64,000 nucleotides of DNA from Fimivicinus intestinavium (GCA_018715765.1 DVKY01000113.1:1-64000), one strand, 5' to 3'. Shown: positions 16,173-25,562, numbered from the stretch's first letter. Notes: generated from the sequence alone by a model not told the origin. A program made the numbers and translations.

Positions 16173-17525
16173 ATGAAAATGCCCAAAATTGGTATGCGCA
16201 TCACCAAAACCGCCGTGGCGGTTTTTTTGTGCTTTCTCATTGATTTGCTGCGCAATCATCAGGGCGTTCCCTTTTATTCCGCAATCGCCGCAATTCTCTG
16301 CATGCAGCCGCAGGTTTCCAACAGCGTAAAGGTTGCGCTCAACCGCAGTGTCGGCACGTTCCTTGGCGGCATGGCCGGAATGCTTGTTCTGCTTGCGGAG
16401 CGCGCCTGGCTGCCAAAGGATATGCCTGTCCTGCAATACCTGATCGTCTCGCTTTGTATCGTTGCGCTGATCTACCTCACCGTCATCCTGAAAAAGACCA
16501 CTGCCTCCTATATCACCTGCGTCGTATTCCTGAGCGTTACCATCTCGCACGGGGCGGACGTCAACCCGTATCTCTTTGCTGTCAACCGCATGATTGACAC
16601 CCTGATCGGTATTGCTGTCTCCCTGGCGGTCAACGCCGCCCGCCTGCCGCGCGGGAGGGATAAACGCACGCTCTTTATCACCGGGCTGGACGGCGTGCTT
16701 TGGGAGCCGGGCAAAGCGATGAGCGCTTTCTCAAAAATCCGGCTCGTGCACCTGCTTGAGCACGGCGCGCAGATCACAGCGGTCACCGGGCGTTCGCCCG
16801 CATCCTTTCTGCCCATGCTGAAGGATATCCCCTTTTCCCTCCCGATCATCACGATGAACGGGGCGGCGCTGTATCATCTTCCAAGCAACACTTACGCCTA
16901 CTGCCAGACAATCCCGCAGGAAATCACAGAACGTCTGCAAGCGCTGTTTCATCAACGCCAGGTCAATTGTTTTGTAAAGGCCGTGATTCATGACGTGCTG
17001 CATGTTTACTACGGCCCGTTCACCAACGAGGCGCAGCAGGCGGTCTACCGCGCCCACCACGGCGGCCATTACGAAAATTATGTCTGCGCAGGTCTACCGC
17101 AGGGGCATGAGGCGATTTGCCTGACCGTTATCGACACCAGCGCAATGATTGAACGCCTCTGCCGGGAAATTTCCAATGCCCCCTTCTCCGATGCGCTGCG
17201 CTGCCTCTGCCACTCCGACCGGGCGCATCCCCACTATTCTGTCCTGGAGGTCTACAGCGCCAGTGCCACGCCGGACAGAGCCGCAGAAATTTTAAAAAAA
17301 AGAGTCGGCGCGGGCCGCGTTGTTGTGTTTTCTGCCAGCGCCAACGACCTGCCTCTGCTTCATCAGGCGGATGACAGCTACGCAGCACGCGGAGCGGAGG
17401 AATGCGTGCAGGAGGCATGCCGCTTCCAGATTGCCAGCGGCGAGCCGGTCATTCGCAAGCTCTCCGGGTTATTTTATCATAAAAGCGGAAATCAGCTTTC
17501 CAATGGCAGCCATTCTGGAAGCTGA
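16173..17525 (+). CDS. Fusion of ArAE/FUSC-type membrane domain with a degenerate HAD domain
   Basis: A 450-residue two-part protein. Residues 1-155 form a multi-helix membrane domain like the ArAE_1/DUF939 (FUSC-related) family, often annotated as aromatic acid exporters. Residues 165-435 follow the Cof-type HAD plan but lack key residues. Motif I reads FITGLDGVL, so the nucleophile Asp position is Gly171 and only Asp173 remains. The motif III Lys region reads EVYSASATP. Motif IV reads FSASANDL, losing the GD pair and keeping Asn391/Asp392. Thr205 of motif II is intact. The HAD part is thus probably non-catalytic, perhaps a ligand sensor for the membrane part. The ATG at 16173 has a GGGAGG site. 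Confidence 0.8.
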   Translation: MKMPKIGMRITKTAVAVFLCFLIDLLRNHQGVPFYSAIAAILCMQPQVSNSVKVALNRSVGTFLGGMAGMLVLLAERAWLPKDMPVLQYLIVSLCIVALIYLTVILKKTTASYITCVVFLSVTISHGADVNPYLFAVNRMIDTLIGIAVSLAVNAARLPRGRDKRTLFITGLDGVLWEPGKAMSAFSKIRLVHLLEHGAQITAVTGRSPASFLPMLKDIPFSLPIITMNGAALYHLPSNTYAYCQTIPQEITERLQALFHQRQVNCFVKAVIHDVLHVYYGPFTNEAQQAVYRAHHGGHYENYVCAGLPQGHEAICLTVIDTSAMIERLCREISNAPFSDALRCLCHSDRAHPHYSVLEVYSASATPDRAAEILKKRVGAGRVVVFSASANDLPLLHQADDSYAARGAEECVQEACRFQIASGEPVIRKLSGLFYHKSGNQLSNGSHSGS

Positions 17526-17555
17526 TGCAGCTCCGTACACCGGATCAAAAAATAG

Positions 17556-17593
17556 AAAGGCCTGCGCCCTGCCTCTTTGGGCGCAAGCCTTTT
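17556..17593. terminator. Bidirectional terminator
   Basis: AAAGGC(c)TGCGCCC pairs with GGGCGCA(a)GCCTTT between two converging genes. It is followed by TTTT on + and by CTATTTTTT on -. Confidence 0.75.
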
Positions 17594-17629
17594 GAATCCA
17601 TCTCTCACCGTTCAAACATGAAGGCCGGA

Positions 17630-17821
17630 CTATACGAACAAACTGCATCCGCTTTTACGAAACTGATCGATTTTTTCCCGCAGCCGCGCCTCCTCCACAT
17701 GAAAATGCGCGCCAAGGCAGGCAAGGCACAAAAACGATTGCGCGCCGCGGTTGACCAGCTTTTTATACAGGCCGATCTCATCCGCTGTCAGGATACGGCC
17801 GCATTTCATACAACATTCCAT
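17630..17821 (-). CDS. Small zinc-ribbon-like protein
   Basis: A 63-residue protein with two CxxC pairs (MKCGRIL preceded by MECC, and FLCLACLG) and a helical C-terminus ending RKSGCSLF. It matches a small conserved Clostridia family of unknown function with a CxxCG start and a terminal SGC-LF, so it is judged a real gene. The two cysteine pairs could bind zinc. The start is ATG 17821 or, four codons later, ATG 17809. It begins 8 bases after the alpha-galactosidase stop and is probably in its transcript. No function is claimed. Confidence 0.65.
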   Translation of the reverse strand: MECCMKCGRILTADEIGLYKKLVNRGAQSFLCLACLGAHFHVEEARLREKIDQFRKSGCSLFV

Positions 17822-17828
17822 CCCCTGC

Positions 17829-18956
17829 TCACGCCTCGGCAATTTTCGCACGGAACACCCGGCAGCCATGTGCAGGCAGGGTGACGGAGAAATAATCCCG
17901 CTGCACGCCGATGCGCTCGCCGGAGACTACATCCGTCAACTCCAGCCCAAGGCCCGAGCCATACGGCAGGCCGATGTCTTCGAGGATACAGTCCGCCGTA
18001 TGCTCCCGCTCATCGTCAAAATTAAAAAACGCAAGCGCAAAAGTGTGATCCGCGAGATGGCGGAAAAAGATAGGCATGGCGTCTTCTCCCGGGTTGACCT
18101 GATAAGGCGGCCGGCACTCCTCATCCTGATCGATCGCCAGCAGGCCTGGATTGAGCAGGATGCTGCGGCTCTCCTCCGAGAGGGCGCGTACATCCCCGCC
18201 AATCATCAGCGGCACACCGAACAGGCACCAGAGCGCATGATGCGTGAGATACTCCATATCGCTGCACCCGGTAAGGGCAACATTGCCTTTGCCATACATA
18301 CCGGTGACCAGCATATCCATATCGTTAAAGCAGCCGTAGCCGGAATAGCACAGCTTATCAATCTGGCTCTGCGCAATATCTCGAATGGAGGCAAAGCTGT
18401 CGTTGATATCGCCTGTGGAGCGGTACATCTGCGCGCCCGCGCTGCGCATCCACTCGCCCGGCTCTTCCACCCCCCAGTTGCATGCAGAAAAGAGGATTTC
18501 GCGGCCGCATGCCTTCAAAGCCATCCCCATGCGGCGGTACATCGTTTGACAGTGCGCGCTTTTGGGGAAATTGCAAAAGTCATATTTTAAAAAATCCACG
18601 CCCCATCCGGCAAACGCGCGCGCATCCTCAAACTCATGGCCAAAGCTGCCGGGATATTTTGCGCAGGTCATCACGCCCGCGCAGGAATACATGCCGAATT
18701 TCAGCCCCCTGCTGTGAACGTAATCGGCCACATGCTTCATACCGTGCGGAAATTTTACCGGATCGGCGACAAGCTGCCCCTGCGCATCCCGCGAGCGCTC
18801 GGACCAGCAATCGTCGATTACAAGATAGTTGTAGCCTGCATCCCGGTAACCCTTTTCCACCATCGCATCGGCGATTTCAAAAATCAACTGCTCAGAGATA
18901 TTTTCCCCAAAGGTATTCCAAGAATTCCAGCCCATTGGAGGGCGCTTTGCCAGCAT
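17829..18956 (-). CDS. GH27 alpha-galactosidase
   Basis: A 375-residue glycoside hydrolase of family 27 removing terminal alpha-galactose from oligosaccharides. No signal peptide, so it acts in the cytoplasm. It opens with the hallmark PPMGWNSWN. The predicted nucleophile Asp is in FLKYDFCN and the acid/base Asp in the RSTGDIND segment. A C-terminal beta-sandwich domain follows the barrel. The ATG at 18956 has AAGGAG 8 bases upstream. It diverges from the peptidase gene at 19034. The preceding 77 bases must hold both promoters, but none is obvious. Confidence 0.93.
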   Translation of the reverse strand: MLAKRPPMGWNSWNTFGENISEQLIFEIADAMVEKGYRDAGYNYLVIDDCWSERSRDAQGQLVADPVKFPHGMKHVADYVHSRGLKFGMYSCAGVMTCAKYPGSFGHEFEDARAFAGWGVDFLKYDFCNFPKSAHCQTMYRRMGMALKACGREILFSACNWGVEEPGEWMRSAGAQMYRSTGDINDSFASIRDIAQSQIDKLCYSGYGCFNDMDMLVTGMYGKGNVALTGCSDMEYLTHHALWCLFGVPLMIGGDVRALSEESRSILLNPGLLAIDQDEECRPPYQVNPGEDAMPIFFRHLADHTFALAFFNFDDEREHTADCILEDIGLPYGSGLGLELTDVVSGERIGVQRDYFSVTLPAHGCRVFRAKIAEA

Positions 18957-19033
18957 AAAAATTCTCCTTTCTAAAGCGGGAGGGCATCTCACCAGCCCGC
19001 GTCATACAATAATCATGCATGAGAGGCCTTGCT

Positions 19034-19702
19034 ATGCAATATCGAATCAAGCGTATGCGGCGCAAAACAACCGGCATTTACATTACAGAGGATGGCTCCG
19101 TAGAAATCCGTGCGCCTTACGGGGTGCCGGAGGCGGAAATTGACCGCTTTGCCAGGGAAAAAGAGGATTGGATCCGCGCCCATCAGGCCGCTGTGCGCGA
19201 GCGCAACCGGCAAAGGGAAGCTTACTGCTTGCAGCCGGGCGGCAGCCTTCTCTTTTTGGGTCGGGAACGCCCTCTGGCGCCTTCGCAAACCAACCGGCTC
19301 ACCTTTGACGGCGAGCGCTTTCTCATCCCGGACGCCCCGATGGAAATACTGCGCCCCGCCGTAGCGGCACTCTACCGCCAGGCGGCCAGGCAGCTCCTCC
19401 CGGAGATTGCCGCGCGCTATACGCCGCTTGTGGGCCGGGAGCCTGCGCAAATCCGCATCAGCTCCGCTAAGACGCGGTGGGGCTCCTGCTCTGCGCAGGG
19501 CGGGCTTAATTTCTCCTGGAGGCTAATGTTTGCGACGCCGGGGGCAATCGACTATGTTGTAGTACATGAGCTCGCCCACCTGGTTGAATTCAACCACTCT
19601 CCGCGTTTCTGGGCTTTGGTAGAGGCCATCCTGCCGGATTGGCGGGAACGCCGCCAATCTTTGGCCGCCATACAGGAGACGCTGCAGCGGCAGGGGTGGT
19701 AA
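19034..19702 (+). CDS. YgjP-like zinc metallopeptidase (M48/DUF45)
   Basis: A 222-residue protein with the DUF45/YgjP pattern: conserved KTRWGSCSAQGGLNFSWRLM block and the zinc motif HELAHLVEFNHSPRFW (HExxH plus downstream His). No membrane segment is evident. The ATG at 19034 is chosen because AGAGG lies 8 bases upstream. An ATG five codons earlier has none. Cellular substrates of this family are not known. Confidence 0.88.
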   Translation: MQYRIKRMRRKTTGIYITEDGSVEIRAPYGVPEAEIDRFAREKEDWIRAHQAAVRERNRQREAYCLQPGGSLLFLGRERPLAPSQTNRLTFDGERFLIPDAPMEILRPAVAALYRQAARQLLPEIAARYTPLVGREPAQIRISSAKTRWGSCSAQGGLNFSWRLMFATPGAIDYVVVHELAHLVEFNHSPRFWALVEAILPDWRERRQSLAAIQETLQRQGW

Positions 19703-19862
19703 GCCAAGCCCCGAACGCAATTGGATGGCCTTTCCCGCAAGCTCTCAGCCGCACGGTTCCGGCAGGAGGGCGGGCTCAAAAGGGTTGTATCCGCTCTTGC
19801 AGCAGAGGGCCACGGCTCACGTCCACTGCGATTTGATCTCTATAAATCCTTACGCCGTCCGC

Positions 19863-21563
19863 TCATTTCTGCGCCAGCTTCTGGAATACACTGACCAGCG
19901 TGGACGCTTCATTTTTCCCAAAGGAGAGCAGCTCCTCATAGTGATCCTTTTTATAGAAGGGGCCGAAATCATTATCCGGGATGATATATCCCACTGCGTC
20001 GTTCGCCATGCCGAACACAAGCAAATCCCCGGAGGAGATCATATCCTTCATCGGCGGCAGGCCAAATTCCTCGCCGGAATAGGAGCCGGAAGCGTGCATA
20101 TTCGGCCCGTCAATTGCGAGCTCCGGGTTGAGCTCGCCCGGCATCAGTGCCACCTTGATCTGCCTGCCGATTTCGCAATAGCCAACCTCGGTGATTGCCA
20201 GCAAATCCCCGCGATCCTCTGTGGATTTCAGCACGGTATTGTCGATCAGACGCATCTTGCCGACGAGCTTGAAGACAAAGTTCGTCATCGGAAGCTTTAC
20301 TTCCTGAAGGGTGATGTTGAGCAGCGGCTCCACCTCTGTTTCTTCCACCGGCGCCCAATCCTCGTACCACTTTGTATAGTTCGCCGGATCCTCCACCATT
20401 GCGAGCTCCTTATCCTCCTGCGCTTTATCATAAAGCACAGGATCCGCCAGGATCTGCTCTTCCGTCATGGTCATAGCGCTGACGAATTTGCCCATCTCCC
20501 AGCCCCAGCGCCGGGTCTGCTCATGGCGCGGCGTCACGCCGTCCGTAACAAGCTTTTCCATCTGAAGGCCATCGTCGCTGACACCGCGATTAACGCCGAT
20601 CAGCCCGCCGATCGCCCCCTGGAAGAACATAAAGTTGTACCCTTCCTCGTTGATAATCTGCTCCATGTAGGCGGTATAATCGGAGGTCATGATATCGCCG
20701 GGGTTATTATCCGTAGTCAGCCCCGTCACCTCCGGGTGAGCGGATAGATTGACGATGCAGGTCGGCTTTGCATTCGCATCATCCGGAACAAAGCGCAGGC
20801 GGTAAACCTCCTCGATCATCGTCTGCGGCTCGCGCTTATCAGTAAAATAATTCTCCGCCTTTTTCACCGCATAAAACATCCGGCCGGGCTGCATGCTCTC
20901 GCAGGCCTCTCGGATGGAAGCGGCCGTTTTCTCAAACAGGGATTGCATAAAGGCCGGATCCCTGCCGGAGAAGGGCTCCTTCTCCGCCTTATTGGTGGTA
21001 AACACATTTTTCGCAATCGCCTTGGGCAGGGAGCACCAGATGCCCTGCGTGTCAATCTCACTATGTACATGCGTGGTAAGCACGTTAATACTCACGATAT
21101 TCTGCTGCGCGGCATAATCCGCAAGCAGCGCGCGAATCTGGCGCACGTCTGCATTGGAAAGGCCGATGGATTCTATCACAGCAAAGGCAATCTTTCCCCT
21201 GCCGCTGTTATCATCCAGAACGATCGTGCGCACCTTCATATCATCAAACTTTTCATAGATCTCCTTTGCCGGGATGGTAAGATACCCGCCCATATAATAG
21301 GGCCGCTCGCCTAAATCATCCGGCGTAAGGATTTTCTGTGAATAGCCGAGGCTCCACTTGGCCCCTTCGGCCGGCTCATCCAGGAACTGCGCATTGCCGG
21401 CGTAGAAATTCTCGCTTTTGTAATCCTCCTCATTGATCCAGTCCGGATTGTCGCACAGGCTGATAATCCCGATCAGCGCCGCAAACAAAATAATCACCGC
21501 GCCAATGATGCTTGCAAGCGTGATGCCTGTGATTTTCAACACCTTGAATACCTTGTGTTTCAT
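19863..21563 (-). CDS. Membrane-anchored neutral-ceramidase-like hydrolase
   Basis: A 566-residue protein with an N-terminal membrane anchor (about residues 8-35) and a large extracytoplasmic domain like the N-terminal domain of neutral/alkaline ceramidases. Supporting points are the zinc-ligand-like stretch NVLTTHVHSE, the NLSAHPE segment, GELNPE and the late ANDAVGYIIPDNDFG, matching the ceramidase NGYxGY region. Substrate could be an N-acyl lipid, peptide or other amide. The canonical HTHSGPG is altered to THVHSEID, so activity on ceramide is uncertain. Tandem ATGs (21563 and 21566) follow GAGGAGGAGA. The 160 bases downstream show nothing recognisable. Confidence 0.7.
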   Translation of the reverse strand: MKHKVFKVLKITGITLASIIGAVIILFAALIGIISLCDNPDWINEEDYKSENFYAGNAQFLDEPAEGAKWSLGYSQKILTPDDLGERPYYMGGYLTIPAKEIYEKFDDMKVRTIVLDDNSGRGKIAFAVIESIGLSNADVRQIRALLADYAAQQNIVSINVLTTHVHSEIDTQGIWCSLPKAIAKNVFTTNKAEKEPFSGRDPAFMQSLFEKTAASIREACESMQPGRMFYAVKKAENYFTDKREPQTMIEEVYRLRFVPDDANAKPTCIVNLSAHPEVTGLTTDNNPGDIMTSDYTAYMEQIINEEGYNFMFFQGAIGGLIGVNRGVSDDGLQMEKLVTDGVTPRHEQTRRWGWEMGKFVSAMTMTEEQILADPVLYDKAQEDKELAMVEDPANYTKWYEDWAPVEETEVEPLLNITLQEVKLPMTNFVFKLVGKMRLIDNTVLKSTEDRGDLLAITEVGYCEIGRQIKVALMPGELNPELAIDGPNMHASGSYSGEEFGLPPMKDMISSGDLLVFGMANDAVGYIIPDNDFGPFYKKDHYEELLSFGKNEASTLVSVFQKLAQK

Positions 21564-21763
21564 CATTCTCCTCCTCATCCAAGCAAATATATTCAACCCA
21601 ATTTATGAATTTCATCCTTATTATAAAGACCCTTTTCCGCTTTGTCAAGCACGTCAGTGTGAAAACTGCACAAAAATAAAAACAAATAAAAATATATTTT
21701 GCCGAATACATCGGCCTCAGCATGCAAAAAATTTCCGAACAGGCTTTCTATTTTGCAGAAATA

Positions 21764-21772
21764 TGCTATAAT
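21764..21772 (+). promoter_or_regulatory. Extended -10 promoter for nagB
   Basis: TGC-TATAAT, an extended -10 element, lies 39 bp before the nagB start. The -35 region (around 21744) is poor, as is usual with extended -10 promoters. Confidence 0.6.
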
Positions 21773-21810
21773 ATGAATTTAGACGATATAAAACTGGAGG
21801 GCATAGAGAA

Positions 21811-22533
21811 ATGGATGTAAAAATTCTGGAAAATGCACAGGAAATCGGGGCCGCAGCGGGCCGTATGTTTATCGAGCAGGTGCAGCAAAAGCCGGAAAGC
21901 GTTTTGGGCCTTGCAACCGGCTCCTCCCCGATCCCGACCTATCAATATATGGCGAAAGCGTATGCGGATGGGGATATCTCCTTCCGCCGAGTGACCACCT
22001 TTAATCTGGACGAATACTGCAATCTGCCTCGGGAGGATCAAAACAGCTATTATTCCTTTATGTTTGCAAACCTCTTCCGTCATACGGATATCGACCCGGC
22101 GCGCGTAAACTTCCTGGACGGCAACGCAGCAGACGACAAGGCGGAATGCGCGCAATATGAGGCGCGTATCCAGGCGGCGGGCGGCATCGATCTTCAGCTG
22201 CTCGGCATCGGCAATAACGGCCACATCGGCTTTAACGAGCCTGCGGAGGAATTCACCCACGCTACATATAAGGTGGCGCTCACAGAAAGCACTCTGGCCG
22301 CCAACAAGCGCTTCTTTCCGGATTCCGAGATGCCGCGTTACGCGCTGACCATGGGTATCGACAGCATCATGCAGGCAAAGCGGATCATTCTCATCGCCAC
22401 AGGCGAGGCAAAGGCGCAGGCAGTTCACGATATGATTCGCGGCGAGGTTTCGCCGCACTGCCCCGCAAGCGTGCTGCAAAAGCATGGGGACGCGCATATT
22501 TTCCTCGATCCCGCAGCGGCGAGGCTGCTGTAA
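21811..22533 (+). CDS. nagB: Glucosamine-6-phosphate deaminase
   Basis: A 240-residue enzyme converting glucosamine-6-phosphate to fructose-6-phosphate and ammonia, channelling amino sugars into glycolysis. Visible are the phosphate loop LATGSSPIPTY, the catalytic region FNLDEYCNL and the LLGIGNNGHIGFNEP signature. Length fits the short Bacillota form without an allosteric C-terminal tail. The ATG follows GGAGG at a slightly long spacing. No nagA is nearby. Confidence 0.96.
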   Translation: MDVKILENAQEIGAAAGRMFIEQVQQKPESVLGLATGSSPIPTYQYMAKAYADGDISFRRVTTFNLDEYCNLPREDQNSYYSFMFANLFRHTDIDPARVNFLDGNAADDKAECAQYEARIQAAGGIDLQLLGIGNNGHIGFNEPAEEFTHATYKVALTESTLAANKRFFPDSEMPRYALTMGIDSIMQAKRIILIATGEAKAQAVHDMIRGEVSPHCPASVLQKHGDAHIFLDPAAARLL

Positions 22534-22606
22534 AACAACCATCCCCAAAAGCTTCATCGCCGCGCCGGGACGCAAACGGCCGGCGGCTGAAAAGGAGGTC
22601 ATTATC

Positions 22607-22981
22607 ATGCTCTTCCTCTGGTATCCCAAATGCTCCACCTGCCAAAAGGCAAAGCAATGGCTTGACGAACGCGGCGCCGCCTATGAGGCGCGGGATATCA
22701 AGCTGCAAAACCCAACGGAAGCGGAGCTGCGCGAATGGCTTCAACAAAGCGGCCTGCCCCTGAAACGCTTTTTTAACACCAGCGGGCTGGCCTACCGGGC
22801 ATTGTCGCTGAAAGAAAAGCTTCCCGAGATGGGCGAGGAGGAGCAGCTCCGGCTGCTCGCAACGGATGGGATGCTCGTCAAACGGCCTATTCTGGTGGGC
22901 GACGGATTCGTACTGCCCGGCTTCCGACCGGAGTTGTGGGAGACAATGCTCGAGATTGGCACATACTTCACAAATGACTGA
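22607..22981 (+). CDS. ArsC/Spx-family thioredoxin-fold protein
   Basis: A 124-residue protein of the arsenate-reductase-like (ArsC/YffB/Spx) family. The active-site loop CSTCQKAKQWL has a CxxC pair, and the conserved KRPIL segment appears near residue 91. Spx regulators also have CxxC, but the pattern here is closer to the general ArsC-like group, and the substrate is not fixed by sequence. The ATG at 22607 follows a near-perfect AAAGGAGG. It lies 73 bases after nagB and may be co-transcribed. Confidence 0.85.
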   Translation: MLFLWYPKCSTCQKAKQWLDERGAAYEARDIKLQNPTEAELREWLQQSGLPLKRFFNTSGLAYRALSLKEKLPEMGEEEQLRLLATDGMLVKRPILVGDGFVLPGFRPELWETMLEIGTYFTND

Positions 22982-22983
22982 AC

Positions 22984-23019
22984 ACAGCGGCAAAGAGAAA
23001 AATTCTCTTTGCCGCTGTT
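22984..23019. terminator. Strong convergent hairpin
   Basis: A perfect 16-bp stem (ACAGCGGCAAAGAGAA with TTCTCTTTGCCGCTGT) and a 4-base loop between two converging genes. The T tails are poor in both directions, but the position and stability argue for a terminator. Confidence 0.65.
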
Positions 23020-23028
23020 CTTATCACC

Positions 23029-24411
23029 TTAGACATGGAAGGGCAACCGTGGAAGCACGGTATCGTTATCCGCCGGCGGAGCGTCATACAGCACGCCATC
23101 CTGAATTACATCCATGATCCGCAGAATCCCCTCGCTGTTTTTCAGGCGGCGGATCACAGGCTTCACCCGCTCCATAATCCGCCGGAAAGCCTGATAAACA
23201 GGGGTATCCGGCGTATAGGGCTCATCGCCTGCATAGATGTTGCGCACAATCTCTACAAAGAGATCCTTGAGCAGGATGGGCTTTACCTCCGGCGCGATAT
23301 CACGGGAGACGCCCAGCAGGGCCGCAAGCCTGCCGACAGTCAGCTTTTGCAGCGCACGGCCCGCCAGCGTCAGCGGCACACGGAGCTTCAAAATGGTTTC
23401 CGCCTCCACGCTGAAGCCGCCCGCCAGGCGGGAAAGGCGCTGGATATCAAAGGCCATGGAATCAAAAATATCGTTGAGAAGCCGGTCAAAAACGGATTTT
23501 AGATATTCATCCACCGTCATGCCGTGCGTATCCCAGTCAAAGCGGTCGATATGGTCGCTCCTGACCTCCATGCGGTCGTCATACAGCGTGACGGTGCGGA
23601 TCGCGCTCGCATAGCCGATCAGGGCGCTGGTGTTGATATCATAGATCGTGTTGCCCTTCTCTGTGGTTTTCACAGCGATATTCTGCATATGCGTGTGGCC
23701 GGTGAAAATAAACTGTACGCCCGCATCCGCCAGCAGGGTGGAGGTTTTTTCAAAATCCCCAAGCATATCGCGGCGGCTGAACAGCGGATAAATCGGGGAA
23801 GGCGGCAGTACCGGGTGGTGCGTCATCGCAATCACCTCGTCACCCGCCTCATGCGCAAGCCTGATCTGCTCCAAAATCCAGCTGAGGTGCTCCTCAAAAT
23901 ATCCGCAAAACGCGCGCCCGTCGCCATCATCGTTGAGGGCTAGCAAGCGCCAGCCGGGGGCAAGCTGCACCACATAGGAATGTGATTCTGCATGGAAGGC
24001 AATCGCCTCCTGCAGGCCGAAATCATGGTAAAGCGTAAGCAGCTCCTCCCGCGTGGTAGGCGTGGCGGGCGCTTCTGCATCCCCTTCATAGCGGACGGGA
24101 TGATCGTTATAATCGTGCGTCGCTGTAATCAGGATCACCCGCTTGCCGCCCCCCTGCAGACGGCGCAGCTTCGGGATCAGGTCAAGGTGGCTCTCCTTCT
24201 CGCCGTTGCAGCTGACGTCGCCGGCGATGAGGATGGTATCGATATCGCTTTGCAGCAGCCAGTCAACGGCGGCGTCAATAATTGCTCCGGTTTCCGCCAG
24301 GCATTTTTGATCGCTCTGGCTGCGCCACTCATAGGCGGCGCCGGAGGTCCCCAACGAGGCTGCATAATGATGCAGATCCGTGATTAGATGAAATTTGAGC
24401 GGAGCTCCCAT
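23029..24411 (-). CDS. Calcineurin-like metallophosphoesterase
   Basis: A 460-residue phosphoesterase: the metal-binding blocks are ITDLHH, AGDVSCNGEKESH, ATHDYND (GNHD equivalent), MTHHP and FTGHTH. The C-terminal 170 residues are helical and unassigned. No signal peptide is visible, so it probably acts in the cytoplasm. It starts 6 bases after the LacI-type gene and shares its transcript, suggesting carbohydrate-linked regulation. The substrate is unknown. Confidence 0.85.
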   Translation of the reverse strand: MGAPLKFHLITDLHHYAASLGTSGAAYEWRSQSDQKCLAETGAIIDAAVDWLLQSDIDTILIAGDVSCNGEKESHLDLIPKLRRLQGGGKRVILITATHDYNDHPVRYEGDAEAPATPTTREELLTLYHDFGLQEAIAFHAESHSYVVQLAPGWRLLALNDDGDGRAFCGYFEEHLSWILEQIRLAHEAGDEVIAMTHHPVLPPSPIYPLFSRRDMLGDFEKTSTLLADAGVQFIFTGHTHMQNIAVKTTEKGNTIYDINTSALIGYASAIRTVTLYDDRMEVRSDHIDRFDWDTHGMTVDEYLKSVFDRLLNDIFDSMAFDIQRLSRLAGGFSVEAETILKLRVPLTLAGRALQKLTVGRLAALLGVSRDIAPEVKPILLKDLFVEIVRNIYAGDEPYTPDTPVYQAFRRIMERVKPVIRRLKNSEGILRIMDVIQDGVLYDAPPADNDTVLPRLPFHV

Positions 24412-24417
24412 ATAAAA

Positions 24418-25455
24418 TCATACCCTTTCTTTCGCTTTCTTTTCACCGGCATACCGTACCGGCCCGGTTGTCGCCTGCGCCAGGAGCGTAGGGGTTAGCA
24501 GGATTTTCTGCACCGTCGCCTTTGCGCGGTTGTTCACTGCGTCAAGCAGCAGATGCGTAGCTGTTTCACCCATCCGCTGGCGATCCTGCCGGATGGTCGT
24601 CAATCGAATTTGCGCGAGAGAAGCATAGGAGATGCCGTCAAACCCGGCGATACAGAGCTCCTCCGGCACGGGAATCCCCGCCTCCTGCGCATATTGCAGC
24701 GCGCCCAGGGCAATGACATCGTTGCCGCAGAAAAACGCATCCGGCGGATGGGTACGCTTTGTCATAAAGTTTTTTGCCGCCTCATATCCGTTTTCACTGG
24801 TAAACGGGCCATGGCAGATCAAGCGGCTATCCGGCAGGAGCCCTGCCTCATGCAGAGCGCGGGAATAACCCTCCAGCCGCTGCAAATTGGAACGGGAATC
24901 CGGCAGCCCTCCCAGGAAAGCGATGCGCCTGCACCCACAATCCAGCAGATGGCGCGTAATCAAATAACCTCCATATTCATGATCCGTATCAACGCAGCTG
25001 ACCACCCTGGAGCCGCTGTAGTGCAGCAGCACTGCGGGCAGCCCCAGGTTTTCATAAGCGATATCCTCGCCGGCATCCTGCGCCGGTTTGAGGATCACAC
25101 CGTCCACCCGCTGCTCCCGCATGAGCTGGAGCTGGCGCTCCTGCGTGCGCGTCTCCCAATCCGTATTGGAAAGGATCGTTTGGTAGCCTGCCTTTTCCGC
25201 CGTATGGATCACCGCCAGTGCGATATCGGCAAAGAAGGGGTTAGAGATATCCGGCAAAATCAGGCCGATGGTTTTAGAACGCTGGTTGACCAGATTGCGC
25301 GCAATCCCGTTGGGCGAATAATTTAGCCGTTTGGCAACCTCCAGGATGCGCTGCGCCGTCTGAAAGCTGACGCCGCTGCTGCCGCTGAGCGCGCGGGAAA
25401 CGCTTGCATAGGAGACGCCGGCCTCCCGCGCGATATCCTTAATGGTAACGCTCAA
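24418..25455 (-). CDS. LacI-family transcriptional regulator
   Basis: A 345-residue repressor: N-terminal helix-turn-helix (VTIKDIAREAGVSYASVSRAL, shown here only as the family signature) with hinge helix, then a periplasmic-binding-protein-like ligand domain (GLILPDISNPFF, then FFCGNDVIALGAL). It begins with TTG at 25455, supported by GAGGAG about 8 bases upstream and the conserved N-terminus. The probable regulated partner is the phosphoesterase downstream. The effector sugar cannot be read from sequence. The 107 bases upstream contain no clear promoter. Confidence 0.93.
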   Translation of the reverse strand: MSVTIKDIAREAGVSYASVSRALSGSSGVSFQTAQRILEVAKRLNYSPNGIARNLVNQRSKTIGLILPDISNPFFADIALAVIHTAEKAGYQTILSNTDWETRTQERQLQLMREQRVDGVILKPAQDAGEDIAYENLGLPAVLLHYSGSRVVSCVDTDHEYGGYLITRHLLDCGCRRIAFLGGLPDSRSNLQRLEGYSRALHEAGLLPDSRLICHGPFTSENGYEAAKNFMTKRTHPPDAFFCGNDVIALGALQYAQEAGIPVPEELCIAGFDGISYASLAQIRLTTIRQDRQRMGETATHLLLDAVNNRAKATVQKILLTPTLLAQATTGPVRYAGEKKAKERV

Positions 25456-25562
25456 TTTCTCACTCCTCTTCTGCTGTCTCCGGTAGATGCCTTAAAGCTG
25501 TTTCCCTGCTAAATAAACCAGTGGTTAAGACAAGTTGTACAGACAAAAGCCCCATTCTCTCC

